From a virus: 35,863 nt of DNA. The position numbers and the translations under genes are program-made. Below the pieces are notes generated by a model. It saw only the letters and a list, made by a program, of their open reading frames with translations, searched no databases and was not told the DNA's origin. The first letter of the stretch is position 1; each line of letters begins with the position of its first letter. The stretch lies in IMG/VR virus record IMGVR_UViG_3300024255_001548, positions 1 to 35,863 of that record. One strand, 5' to 3'. Positions 25,186 to 32,821 of the stretch are shown piece after piece.

Positions 25186-26585
25186 ACTATTGGTACGATA
25201 AAGAAGGATCACGTTTAGGAGACTTTCAACGAGAAGTTGAATCCAAAGCAAGTTGTACCTTCTGTGTACTTCCGTGGATACATTTAGCAACACGACCTAA
25301 CGGAGATATGCGACTTTGTTGTACAGCCAATGCTAGTGGAGCAGGAGTTGATCACGAAGTTGGACTTGTTAAAATGGAAGACGGCAAACCTGCAAACTTT
25401 GCACGTAACACACCTTTAGAAGCATTTAATAATGACTACATGAAAAGTGTACGTAAGACAATGTTAAAGGGAGAAATACCAGCAAGTTGCACAGGATGTT
25501 TTAATGAAGAAGCACAAGGAATTGTTAGTAAGCGTATTTGGGAAACCGCTACATGGATGAAAGACGAAGGTGTTGATATAGAGGAACTTATCGCCCAAAC
25601 TAATGAAGATGGTACAGTTCCGGAGAAACTACAGTATTTAGATCTACGCTTAGGACATACATGTAATATTAAATGTGTAATGTGTAGTCCACACGATTCA
25701 AGTAAGTGGGTAGCAGATCATAAAAAACTTATTCCTGTATTACAAGACCCAGAAGTAAAAAGACAAATGCAATGGGACCGAAAAGAATTTAATAACAAGT
25801 GGCACGAGAAAGAATCGTTTTGGAAAGAGATGTATGCACAAATACCTAATCTAAAACAAGTTTACTTTGCTGGCGGCGAACCTTTAATGATTAAAGAACA
25901 TAAAATGTTTATCGAAGAAATCATTAGGCAAGGTTATCAAGACAATGTATTGTTACGTTATAACTCAAATGGTATTCTTGTAGATGAAGAATTAATTGAG
26001 CTATGGTCAAAGTTCCGTAAAGTTAAATTTGCAGTTAGTGTTGATGCAAGTTTTGAACGTGACGATTATATACGCTTTCCTGGAAAGTTTTCAGAAGTAG
26101 AACGCACTTTGCATATGTTAGACAACACACCTGATAACATACACGTTAGTATGGCAACAGCGGTACAAATATTCAACATCAAACATATTCCAGACTTTTT
26201 AAAATGGAAAGTAAACAGTAACTTTAAGAAGATGAATGTTGGTTTAATAAATGGTGTAACAATGGGTGGCGGCTTAGTTAATGCACACTTAGTTCACATA
26301 CCTACTTTCCTTAACATTACAATATTGCCAGAACAAGATAAACAAGAAGTGCGTGAACGTTTTGCAGAACTTAAAACATGGCTATGGGACAACTATACAC
26401 AAGACGATGAATTTTGGATACACAACCCTAAAGGCTGGCGTCAGTGGGAAGGATTGTTAGCACACATGGACTCAGCGGATAACAGTCATCTACTTCCAGG
26501 ATTTAAAGAATACGTAAACAAACTAGACGCAATTCGTAAACTAGATGCAGCAAAAATATTTCCGGAGCTATCGCATCTGTTATGA
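25182..26585 (+). CDS. Radical SAM enzyme with N-terminal SPASM-like domain (large type)
   Basis: This 467-residue protein has the rSAM core at C161-x3-C165-x2-C168 (HTCNIKCVMC), then FAGGEPLMI. The N-terminal half holds C25, C28, C46, C47, C103 and C106 in the order typical of a SPASM domain: CTFC, then RPNGDMRLCC, then a TPLEAFNNDYMKSVRKTM helix, then CTGC. In usual SPASM enzymes this block comes after the core. The same order is seen in the minus-strand gene at 28426, its closest relative here. SVDASFERDDYIRFPG follows the SAM site. It overlaps the methyltransferase and the next rSAM gene by 4 nt each. Confidence 0.85.
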   Translation: MNYWYDKEGSRLGDFQREVESKASCTFCVLPWIHLATRPNGDMRLCCTANASGAGVDHEVGLVKMEDGKPANFARNTPLEAFNNDYMKSVRKTMLKGEIPASCTGCFNEEAQGIVSKRIWETATWMKDEGVDIEELIAQTNEDGTVPEKLQYLDLRLGHTCNIKCVMCSPHDSSKWVADHKKLIPVLQDPEVKRQMQWDRKEFNNKWHEKESFWKEMYAQIPNLKQVYFAGGEPLMIKEHKMFIEEIIRQGYQDNVLLRYNSNGILVDEELIELWSKFRKVKFAVSVDASFERDDYIRFPGKFSEVERTLHMLDNTPDNIHVSMATAVQIFNIKHIPDFLKWKVNSNFKKMNVGLINGVTMGGGLVNAHLVHIPTFLNITILPEQDKQEVRERFAELKTWLWDNYTQDDEFWIHNPKGWRQWEGLLAHMDSADNSHLLPGFKEYVNKLDAIRKLDAAKIFPELSHLL

Positions 26586-27547
26586 TTAAACAAGTAATAA
26601 ACTCACAAGATTCTAAAACACTTCGTATTGAATACATGATTGGCAATACTTGTAATCACAAGTGTTGGTATTGTTTTAAAGGTTCAAATGAAGGTGAGTT
26701 TAGATGGACTGATGATTTTGATGCTACTACTAAAAACTTTTTTCATCTATTAGATCATTATAAAAAATATGGTAAAGAAAGATTTGAAATACATATTGTA
26801 GGCGGCGAACCTACACTATGGCCTGAATTAGGTAAGTTTACAAAACTTCTTAAGGAAAAATATAACTCTTGGGTTAGTATTAGTACTAACGGTTCTCGTA
26901 CTTTAAGATGGTGGGAACAGTACGGACAATATTTTGATGATGTAATGATTAGTGTACACCACGAATATGCTGATATAGAACATTTAAAAAAAGTAGCTGA
27001 CATAGTTTACAAGCAAGGACCTGTTGTAAATGCAATGGTACTAATGGATCCTTTTGCTTGGGGTAAATGTATAGACATAGTAAAGCAATTACGTACCAGT
27101 AAATATAGATGGTTTATAAATGCAATGGAAGTTATGCACACTACTATTGATTATACGCCAGAACAATTAAAATATATAAGCAAACCAGTAAAGAGATTTC
27201 CTAATCCTATATGGATATTAAAAAAATTAAAAAACTTAAAACGTGATCCTAAAGTTGTATTAGATAATGGCAAAACAAAAACTGTAAATAGAAATTGGAT
27301 TGGATTAAACAAGCAAACCAATTTTAAAGGTTGGCTGTGTAATATTGGTGTAGACAATCTTTACATTGACAAAGACGGTAGAGTTACTGGAGCATGTAGA
27401 ACAGTACTATTTGAAAATTATAATATTAATGATGTAGATTTTATACAAAAATTTAATCCAGTAATTAAACCTAAGATTTGCGATATAACTTTTTGCGGAT
27501 GTCAGCCTGAACAGTTATTAGATAAGATTAAGATAGTATCTTTGTAA
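26582..27547 (+). CDS. Radical SAM enzyme, small type
   Basis: This 321-residue rSAM protein has catalytic cysteines C24-x3-C28-x2-C31 in NTCNHKCWYC and HIVGGEPTLW as SAM motif. The C-terminal pattern is GWLCNIGVDNLYIDKDGRV with C further on (GACRT), then KICDITFCGC at the end. This resembles the small rSAM genes at 22027 and 27528, with four to five extra cysteines that could bind one auxiliary cluster. It is the last gene of the plus-strand run. Its final 20 bases overlap the end of the oppositely oriented rSAM gene. It follows a large rSAM gene directly, as the two minus-strand rSAM genes also form a large-plus-small pair. Confidence 0.85.
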   Translation: MIKQVINSQDSKTLRIEYMIGNTCNHKCWYCFKGSNEGEFRWTDDFDATTKNFFHLLDHYKKYGKERFEIHIVGGEPTLWPELGKFTKLLKEKYNSWVSISTNGSRTLRWWEQYGQYFDDVMISVHHEYADIEHLKKVADIVYKQGPVVNAMVLMDPFAWGKCIDIVKQLRTSKYRWFINAMEVMHTTIDYTPEQLKYISKPVKRFPNPIWILKKLKNLKRDPKVVLDNGKTKTVNRNWIGLNKQTNFKGWLCNIGVDNLYIDKDGRVTGACRTVLFENYNINDVDFIQKFNPVIKPKICDITFCGCQPEQLLDKIKIVSL

Positions 27548-28433
27548 GAGGAATATCAGCAGCACACGTACACCATTTGCGTGTGCATGTAATAGGAGCA
27601 ACAGGTGATTCAAATGTGCCGTTGTAAATATTACCTAAACTACCACCTACTCTACAAGTAGCACGATGTACTTCACCATCCCAATTAATCATTAAACTTT
27701 CTAGACCAGCATTACACTGCCAACCTTCGAACTGATTTAACTTGTGTTTGATAATATCGTTAGCATGTATCTTATTTTCTTCGTCTACTACACAGTTTGC
27801 TTTTACAGTTGCCGTTTTGCTTAGTACCCATTTAAGATCTTTTTCTTTATAACGCATATCGTCAAACCAGTCACGGTCATCAGCTTCGGTCCATCTTATA
27901 CGTCTGCACACATATGGAATATTATGACTATCTAATAGTGTTGCAGTTTCACGTACTTTGTCCATATACTCATGATGTGCCATTAAGTTAACTTGAAATA
28001 ACGTAGGCATGCCTTCCATGTCAAGTAACTGTGTATACTTAACAATATTTTCAGCAACTCGTCGATTGTATTCATTATCAAAATGCAAACTAAACACCCA
28101 TTGATTGACTGGTTGTTTGATATACCATTCCGCGGGCCGCAACCCATTAGTAGTAACACTTATCCACTCTAACCTTGCTTTAGCACATTCAAGTATCTTG
28201 TTGATCTTAGGATGTACAGTTGGCTCACCACCAGTTAAACTAAGACGAATAGGCTTGCCTATCTTTTCTAATTCGTAGATAGTATTAACCATAACATCTA
28301 AGTCAGTGTGTGGCGAAAAGTTGTCGTGTATTTCTGCAGGACAATATGCACAATCTAAATTACAGCGTTTACCAATATTCCATTCAACATGAATACTAGT
28401 ATGATGTCCCCAACGACTTTCTACTTTAAACAT
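27528..28433 (-). CDS. Radical SAM enzyme, small type (minus-strand block)
   Basis: This 301-residue rSAM protein has C24-x3-C28-x2-C31 in KRCNLDCAYC and LSLTGGEPTVHP. The C-terminal pattern is GWQCNAGLESLMINWDGEV, then ATCRVGGSLGNIY, then CTRKWCTC. The ATG at 28433 is preferred: it overlaps the stop of the large rSAM gene upstream by 8 nt, while the longer form would need a GTG at 28475. No Shine-Dalgarno is seen, so translational coupling is likely. It belongs to the same subfamily as the genes at 22027 and 26582 and ends convergently against the latter. It is the last gene of the block that starts with the QueC-like ATPase. Confidence 0.85.
   Translation of the reverse strand: MFKVESRWGHHTSIHVEWNIGKRCNLDCAYCPAEIHDNFSPHTDLDVMVNTIYELEKIGKPIRLSLTGGEPTVHPKINKILECAKARLEWISVTTNGLRPAEWYIKQPVNQWVFSLHFDNEYNRRVAENIVKYTQLLDMEGMPTLFQVNLMAHHEYMDKVRETATLLDSHNIPYVCRRIRWTEADDRDWFDDMRYKEKDLKWVLSKTATVKANCVVDEENKIHANDIIKHKLNQFEGWQCNAGLESLMINWDGEVHRATCRVGGSLGNIYNGTFESPVAPITCTRKWCTCAADIPLTKILS
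27562..27586. terminator. Hairpin at the convergent gene ends
   Basis: GCACACG (27562-27568) and CGTGTGC (27580-27586) form a perfect 7-bp stem that can extend by two pairs into the loop. It begins 15 nt after the stop codon of the plus-strand gene and lies inside the 3' end of the minus-strand gene, over the codons of its last cysteine motif. There is no T-tract, so it is a candidate processing or termination hairpin only. Confidence 0.3.
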
Positions 28434-29691
28434 ACGGTCTAAACTTTGGATTAGCTGCAAGAAAGTCTTGCCCACGAGTTTTATCTAAACGTCGATTAAA
28501 CTCTATGCAGTCTTGCCAATGTGTAAGGTGCATGTCTTTTGCTTCTAAAAAGTTAATATTATCTTGTATTTGTTGTAGTGTAACTTTCTTAATAATATCG
28601 TTTTCTTTTACTAGTTTATAATCTAATACTTTAGTTTTCATTTGTTCTAAACGATTAACTACTTCAGTTTTTAGCAGTTGTGGAAGAACTTGCGCACTAA
28701 GTGCCATTGGATAGTTTACTCTATGCGAATAAAATATAATACCCATTTCTTCTAAGAAGTATTCAATAACTTTGTCAATTTGCATAATATTGTTTGCTTG
28801 TACAGTAAACGCACCTACTACTCTACTTACATTAGGAAAGCTCTTAAACACTTTGATGTTTTCTTCTATTTCGCTAAACTTACCATTACCTCTAATATAC
28901 TCGTAGACATCGTGTACACCGTCTATACTTACATTTACAGCAACACTTTTAAACTTAGGCCAATAGTCGTGTATAGTACGTCCGCCTTTGATACCTAGTG
29001 TAGTGCCGTTTGTAGCATACTTAATTTCAATATTATCACCATACGGTGCAAGTTTGTCTAGTATTTTGTAGTGATATGGATCCATTAAAGGTTCGCCACC
29101 TGCAAACTCTACACGCCTAAAGAATGGTAGTAACTTTTCAAAACTTGTCCACCAGTTATCACTGTTGTCAAATGGGCCAATATACTGTCCTGGCTTGTTT
29201 ACTAGTTTGTCTACAATTGGTATTAATATATTATCTTCTTTTTTGTAAAACTCTGTTACTTGATCCCAATCTTTCCAGCTTGTACTGTCCAAAGGATTAC
29301 ACATACGACACTTTAAATTACACAAGTTATTGAGCTTAATCTCCATTGTAGGAAGTTCAAACGGCATTGTGTAATCGTCGTCTAAAGCGTCTAATGCATC
29401 AGGGTATAAGTTGATCCTAGCTTCAGGTATTACTCCTGCTATATGACGCTGTCGTAAGCTCTGTACACCCTGATCTTCAAGATCAAAGCACGGTTTACAT
29501 ACCTCTGGACGCTCGTCATTAAGTACTTGTCTACGTACTTCACGCATAGCATCGCCATTCCAAACTTCTTCTAACGTTTCATTTTGTATATAACCAATCG
29601 GCGCACTACGACAGCATACCTTAATGGCTCCGTCTTCCCTAGTAGCTAATCCTGTAAAAGGATGCATACAGAATGTACAACTTTTAGACAT
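28426..29691 (-). CDS. Radical SAM enzyme with N-terminal SPASM-like domain (minus-strand block)
   Basis: This 421-residue protein has an N-terminal Cys pattern C5, C8, C26, C27, C65, C68 in CTFCMHPFTGLATREDG, KVCC, an ETLEEVWNGDAMREVRR helix and CKPC, the hallmark order of a SPASM domain. The rSAM core follows at C124-x3-C128-x2-C131 (NLCNLKCRMC), with VEFAGGEPLMD. SIDGVHDVYEYIRGNGKF is the loop after the SAM site. It is most like the plus-strand gene at 25182. It overlaps the PP-loop gene by 8 nt and the small rSAM gene by 8 nt, so all three are probably made together. Aromatic-rich text follows the core. The reaction is unknown. Confidence 0.85.
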   Translation of the reverse strand: MSKSCTFCMHPFTGLATREDGAIKVCCRSAPIGYIQNETLEEVWNGDAMREVRRQVLNDERPEVCKPCFDLEDQGVQSLRQRHIAGVIPEARINLYPDALDALDDDYTMPFELPTMEIKLNNLCNLKCRMCNPLDSTSWKDWDQVTEFYKKEDNILIPIVDKLVNKPGQYIGPFDNSDNWWTSFEKLLPFFRRVEFAGGEPLMDPYHYKILDKLAPYGDNIEIKYATNGTTLGIKGGRTIHDYWPKFKSVAVNVSIDGVHDVYEYIRGNGKFSEIEENIKVFKSFPNVSRVVGAFTVQANNIMQIDKVIEYFLEEMGIIFYSHRVNYPMALSAQVLPQLLKTEVVNRLEQMKTKVLDYKLVKENDIIKKVTLQQIQDNINFLEAKDMHLTHWQDCIEFNRRLDKTRGQDFLAANPKFRPYV

Positions 29692-30358
29692 TATCTATTC
29701 CCCATTGACGTTCTTTGCACCAAAAACATTCTCCACATTCTGGTACATGTTGTCCTGGCGTATATGTAGTATAATCCAAACCTTCAAACTCTCCTTCGCA
29801 ACTACGAGTAAGATTTAATAAGTCTACGATATCGTTTTCGTAGTACTGCCGTATGATCCAATCCTTTTTAGTATACACGAAAGGATGACAAATGTCAACC
29901 CCGTTATGTACAAAATGAGGATCTAGCACACCTTGATTACGTTCTTCCATTTCTCCAGGTATAGATATATCAGGATTCATATTTACACCTGCATAAAGTG
30001 CATCTAGTTTATATTTGCTTGCAATAAATTCATTGTGACTTCTAAGTATAATTCTATTGCCAGGTTTCATTTTACCATATTCGTCTTCAATTAGAGTAGT
30101 ATTAGGTTCTTCCATTTCAGGCGGCACTAAGTTTCTGTGTACATAGAAGTTATTATCAAACCGATATCCAAACCAGTCAATAACTTCATTGGCAATATGT
30201 TCTTGCCAAGGTCTTGTCCGCCATAATCGTATTTGATTAGTAAAGTGAATATCTGCTTTAGTATTACTACAAATTAAGTATGCAAGTAATGCACTATCAG
30301 CACCGCCACTTATACTAATACCAATACGTTTCCAAGTGGAGTTTAAGTATAATTCCAT
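29684..30358 (-). CDS. QueC-like PP-loop ATPase
   Basis: This 224-residue N-type ATP pyrophosphatase has a PP-loop SGGADS (residues 17-22). Near the end are C187, C208, C211 and C214 in the order C-x20-C-x2-C-x2-C with CGECFWCKER, which matches the zinc site of QueC (7-cyano-7-deazaguanine synthase); the first spacing is longer than the usual 8. QueC turns a carboxylate into an amide and nitrile using ATP and ammonia. QueD and QueE homologues are not visible here, so deazaguanine synthesis is not implied. It shares its block with two rSAM enzymes. The ATG at 30358 is chosen over a GTG at 30382; neither has a clear ribosome-binding site. Confidence 0.75.
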   Translation of the reverse strand: MELYLNSTWKRIGISISGGADSALLAYLICSNTKADIHFTNQIRLWRTRPWQEHIANEVIDWFGYRFDNNFYVHRNLVPPEMEEPNTTLIEDEYGKMKPGNRIILRSHNEFIASKYKLDALYAGVNMNPDISIPGEMEERNQGVLDPHFVHNGVDICHPFVYTKKDWIIRQYYENDIVDLLNLTRSCEGEFEGLDYTTYTPGQHVPECGECFWCKERQWGIDNV

Positions 30359-30411
30359 AATATTATTTACCAGGAAAAACACCCATATAACTCAGAAGCG
30401 GTAAATACTTT

Positions 30412-31059
30412 ATGCTTGAGAAAACACCATATAGTACAATATTAAGTAATATTGATATAATTCTTAATAAAGGAAAGCATGATCTTACAGAACCAACGGG
30501 TGACTTTTTTTATGATCCCTGGAAATTAAAAGAAGAATTTGTTGGAACTTGTTGGGATAGTGTACTAAAAACTTTGCCTTCTGGAATCGGACAAGCACGA
30601 ATTATAGTTTTAGAGTCGCCAAGTTGTTATAACAAACACGCAGACATCGATGATAGGTACCATTTAAATTTGTCAGGAGATGAAGCATACTTGATAGATT
30701 TACAGTCTCAAGAAATGTTCAAACTTAATACAGACGGTAACTGGTATGAAATGGATGCAGGACGTTTACACACTGCTATAAGCGTAGGTAGCGAATATCG
30801 TGTTCAACTTGTAGTTAGAAAACTTTTAAAGCGTAACGCTCTAATTAAACCAGTGGAAGTTACAATAACTAGTAGAGGTCATAACTCTAGATTTAAATTT
30901 GATAACGTTCTAAGCCCTTGGTTAAATCGTGCAAACAAAAGAGGCATTATAACTAATTTTGTACATGATGGTGCAAGCGTATACTTTGACATCGAAGACT
31001 CATGCGTTGGAGAGTTAGAAAAAGTTATACCACAGGAATTTACATATGAATATAAATGA
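30412..31059 (+). CDS. 2OG-oxygenase-like protein (aspartyl/asparaginyl-hydroxylase type)
   Basis: This 215-residue protein has a beta-helix core with H76-x-D78 in NKHADIDDRYHLNLSGDE, then H120 in DAGRLHTAISVG and R130 in SEYRVQLVVRK, giving the Fe(II) triad and a candidate 2OG-binding Arg. The MFKLNTDGNWYEMDAGRLHT stretch matches the second half of aspartyl/asparaginyl beta-hydroxylase-like folds. The C-terminal 70 residues are an extra domain of unknown kind. It begins a plus-strand run, divergent from the QueC-like block across 53 bp in which I see no convincing promoter. The next gene starts inside its last 14 bases. Confidence 0.65.
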   Translation: MLEKTPYSTILSNIDIILNKGKHDLTEPTGDFFYDPWKLKEEFVGTCWDSVLKTLPSGIGQARIIVLESPSCYNKHADIDDRYHLNLSGDEAYLIDLQSQEMFKLNTDGNWYEMDAGRLHTAISVGSEYRVQLVVRKLLKRNALIKPVEVTITSRGHNSRFKFDNVLSPWLNRANKRGIITNFVHDGASVYFDIEDSCVGELEKVIPQEFTYEYK

Positions 31060-31732
31060 TTGGAACCCTTATCTAAAATTAGATCCGGACGGATATCCTT
31101 GTATGGCTCAGCAGACTTACGAACCATTAGTAAGTCCAGACGGTAAAACGTTTTGTAAAAACTATGCATTTCCAAATGAGTATCAGTATATAGAGGAGAA
31201 AGATCGTCCGTTATATACTGATGAAGTTGCAGAATGGTTCTTTTTTAATGAATTAACATATTTAGAATTATTTAAAGATAAACCTTATGCTCCGGAAATA
31301 CTTGATATTGATTATAAAAATAGAAAAATATTTTTAAAATGGTATGGTAAAAGTTGTAATCAAATAATATATGGTTCAGACATTTGGCCACAAGGTGACT
31401 GGCGCCAACAAATTAAAGAGATTATTTTAGATCAATGGGACGAAGGTGTTTATAAGTTAACAATGTATCCGCACTGTCATTATGCTGACAGTCAGGGGCA
31501 GATGCGAGCTATTGATTGGTATGGATGTGTACCTATTGACAAACCTTACATAGAAGAAAAGTATATGCAAGGTATAATACATGATACAGCACAGTTTAGA
31601 TTAGAAGAAACAGGTAAAGCTGTAGACAATGTATTAAATTTAGAAACTATGTTCAAACGTAGTTTAGGCACTCATGTACTTTGGGGAAATCAAGACATGA
31701 GTTATATATACAAGGAATTATTTAATGTCTGA
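31046..31732 (+). CDS. Unknown protein, possibly kinase-like fold
   Basis: This 228-residue protein is not assigned with confidence. The middle reads WFFFNELTYLELFKDKPYAP, then ILDIDYKNRKIFLKWYGKSC. This resembles the N-lobe helix and hinge of small atypical kinases (RIO/APH-like), where a Glu helix is followed by a strand pair. After a helix comes YPHCHYADSQGQMRAIDWYG, in the place of the HxDxxxxN and IDF motifs, but the catalytic Asp and the Asn are absent; only an Asp in AIDW remains. It may be an inactive or altered phosphotransferase, or a partner protein for the oxygenases on either side. AGGA lies 8 nt before the ATG. Confidence 0.4.
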   Translation: MNINDWNPYLKLDPDGYPCMAQQTYEPLVSPDGKTFCKNYAFPNEYQYIEEKDRPLYTDEVAEWFFFNELTYLELFKDKPYAPEILDIDYKNRKIFLKWYGKSCNQIIYGSDIWPQGDWRQQIKEIILDQWDEGVYKLTMYPHCHYADSQGQMRAIDWYGCVPIDKPYIEEKYMQGIIHDTAQFRLEETGKAVDNVLNLETMFKRSLGTHVLWGNQDMSYIYKELFNV

Positions 31733-32297
31733 ATATTTTGGAACTACAAATAATATTATAGACTGGGAGCCTATTGTAGACATATGTAAAAAGTGTACAA
31801 CCGGTGATGTTAATACTCCAGTTGGTGTAATTGATAGAAGTGAAGCAGATGCCGAAGGCACATTGTTAGAAAGCTATAGAGGTATTATGAATACCTGGCT
31901 TGATGCAGGTTACAAACTAGAAGAAATAAAATGGGTTGACTATTATCCTGGAGAACATTTTGATATAGAAATACAGAATAAGTTTGCTGAAATTGTAAAT
32001 GCACAACCATTGAGAGTTTTTGTAAGTGATGTTGCTCCAGGAAACAATGTACCTTATCATTGGGACGTTGAAGATAACGAAGAAGAATGGTTAGCACAAG
32101 GCGAATTAAAACGTTGGGTATGTTTTATGGACAAACCTCGTTGGGGAAGCGTGTTAATATTAGAGGACGAAGCATTTCATAATGTAGAGCAAGGCAAGAT
32201 ATACGAATGGGATAATTATCGCAGTTATCATGCAGGAACTAGTATGGGTATTCATCACCAGTACCTGTTTCATTTTTTAGGAAGGCCAAACAAATGA
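31725..32297 (+). CDS. 2OG-oxygenase-like protein, tandem copy 1
   Basis: This 190-residue protein has candidate Fe(II) ligands H112 and D114 in VPYHWDVEDNE and H169 in RSYHAGTSMG. VSDVAPGNNVPYHWD matches the PGxxxPxHxD entrance of aspartyl/asparaginyl hydroxylase-like enzymes. FMDKPRWGSVLILEDEAFHN and the EWDNYRSYHAG ending are repeated in the next gene. It overlaps the kinase-like gene by 8 nt and the next oxygenase by 4 nt. It likely hydroxylates a residue in a protein or peptide; the target is unknown. Confidence 0.6.
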   Translation: MSEYFGTTNNIIDWEPIVDICKKCTTGDVNTPVGVIDRSEADAEGTLLESYRGIMNTWLDAGYKLEEIKWVDYYPGEHFDIEIQNKFAEIVNAQPLRVFVSDVAPGNNVPYHWDVEDNEEEWLAQGELKRWVCFMDKPRWGSVLILEDEAFHNVEQGKIYEWDNYRSYHAGTSMGIHHQYLFHFLGRPNK

Positions 32298-32821
32298 AAA
32301 ATTTAGGAGTATGTGATACTATTGATTGGGATAAAGTTATTAAACAATGTGCAAGTGTTGATCCTCAGTTTGTAGGACCAAGCCACAAACGTGGCGATAC
32401 TATACCTGGACTAGATCCTATATTAGATATGTGGGAGGAAGCAGGATATAAAACTGTACACGAAGGCGGCACAGCAGGATGGGATATGTTTATTCCAGGC
32501 AAGCAGTTTGATGAAAGTGTAGTTAATGCATGGAATGAATTTTATGGATTAGAATGTAATAACATTTGGATCAGTAGAGTATGGCCCGGCCGCTTTGCCC
32601 CTATACACTGGGACGTACACGATGACGAAGTTAATTTACCTGACTGTCCAAGATATCATTGTCATATAGGAAAACCACAGTGGGGACATATTTTTATTGC
32701 AGATGAAGAAATATTTTATAACCAGCCACAGGGCACAACTTGGGAATGGACTGATAGAAAGATATGGCATGCAGGAACAAACTGTGGAACACAACCTAAG
32801 TATATATGGAATGCATGGTAA
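32294..32821 (+). CDS. 2OG-oxygenase-like protein, tandem copy 2
   Basis: This 175-residue paralogue of the gene before it has H105 and D107 in APIHWDVHDDE and H159 in KIWHAGTNCG. It shares an N-terminal DWDKVIKQC/DWEPIVDIC element and a helix with DMWEEAGYK/NTWLDAGYK. IGKPQWGHIFIADEEIFYN corresponds to the MDKPRWGS strand pair of copy 1. The C-terminus is cut short at YIWNAW, where copy 1 has a few more residues. The stop codon overlaps the ATG of the cold-shock fusion by one base (TAATG). The tandem duplication suggests two related substrates or a heterodimer. Confidence 0.6.
   Translation: MKNLGVCDTIDWDKVIKQCASVDPQFVGPSHKRGDTIPGLDPILDMWEEAGYKTVHEGGTAGWDMFIPGKQFDESVVNAWNEFYGLECNNIWISRVWPGRFAPIHWDVHDDEVNLPDCPRYHCHIGKPQWGHIFIADEEIFYNQPQGTTWEWTDRKIWHAGTNCGTQPKYIWNAW

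Noticed and set aside
28130-28140. Eleven consecutive G/C bases, with a similar GC-rich stretch near 32584-32593
   Set aside because: Each is very short and encodes ordinary residues in a conserved protein (LRPA and WPGR), so it does not suggest a site or an insertion. A longer patch at 22590 is reported instead.
29684-30358. A complete deazaguanine DNA-modification pathway
   Set aside because: Only a QueC-like protein is present. None of the rSAM proteins looks like QueE, and QueD or GTP cyclohydrolase are not in the window, so I do not claim the pathway.
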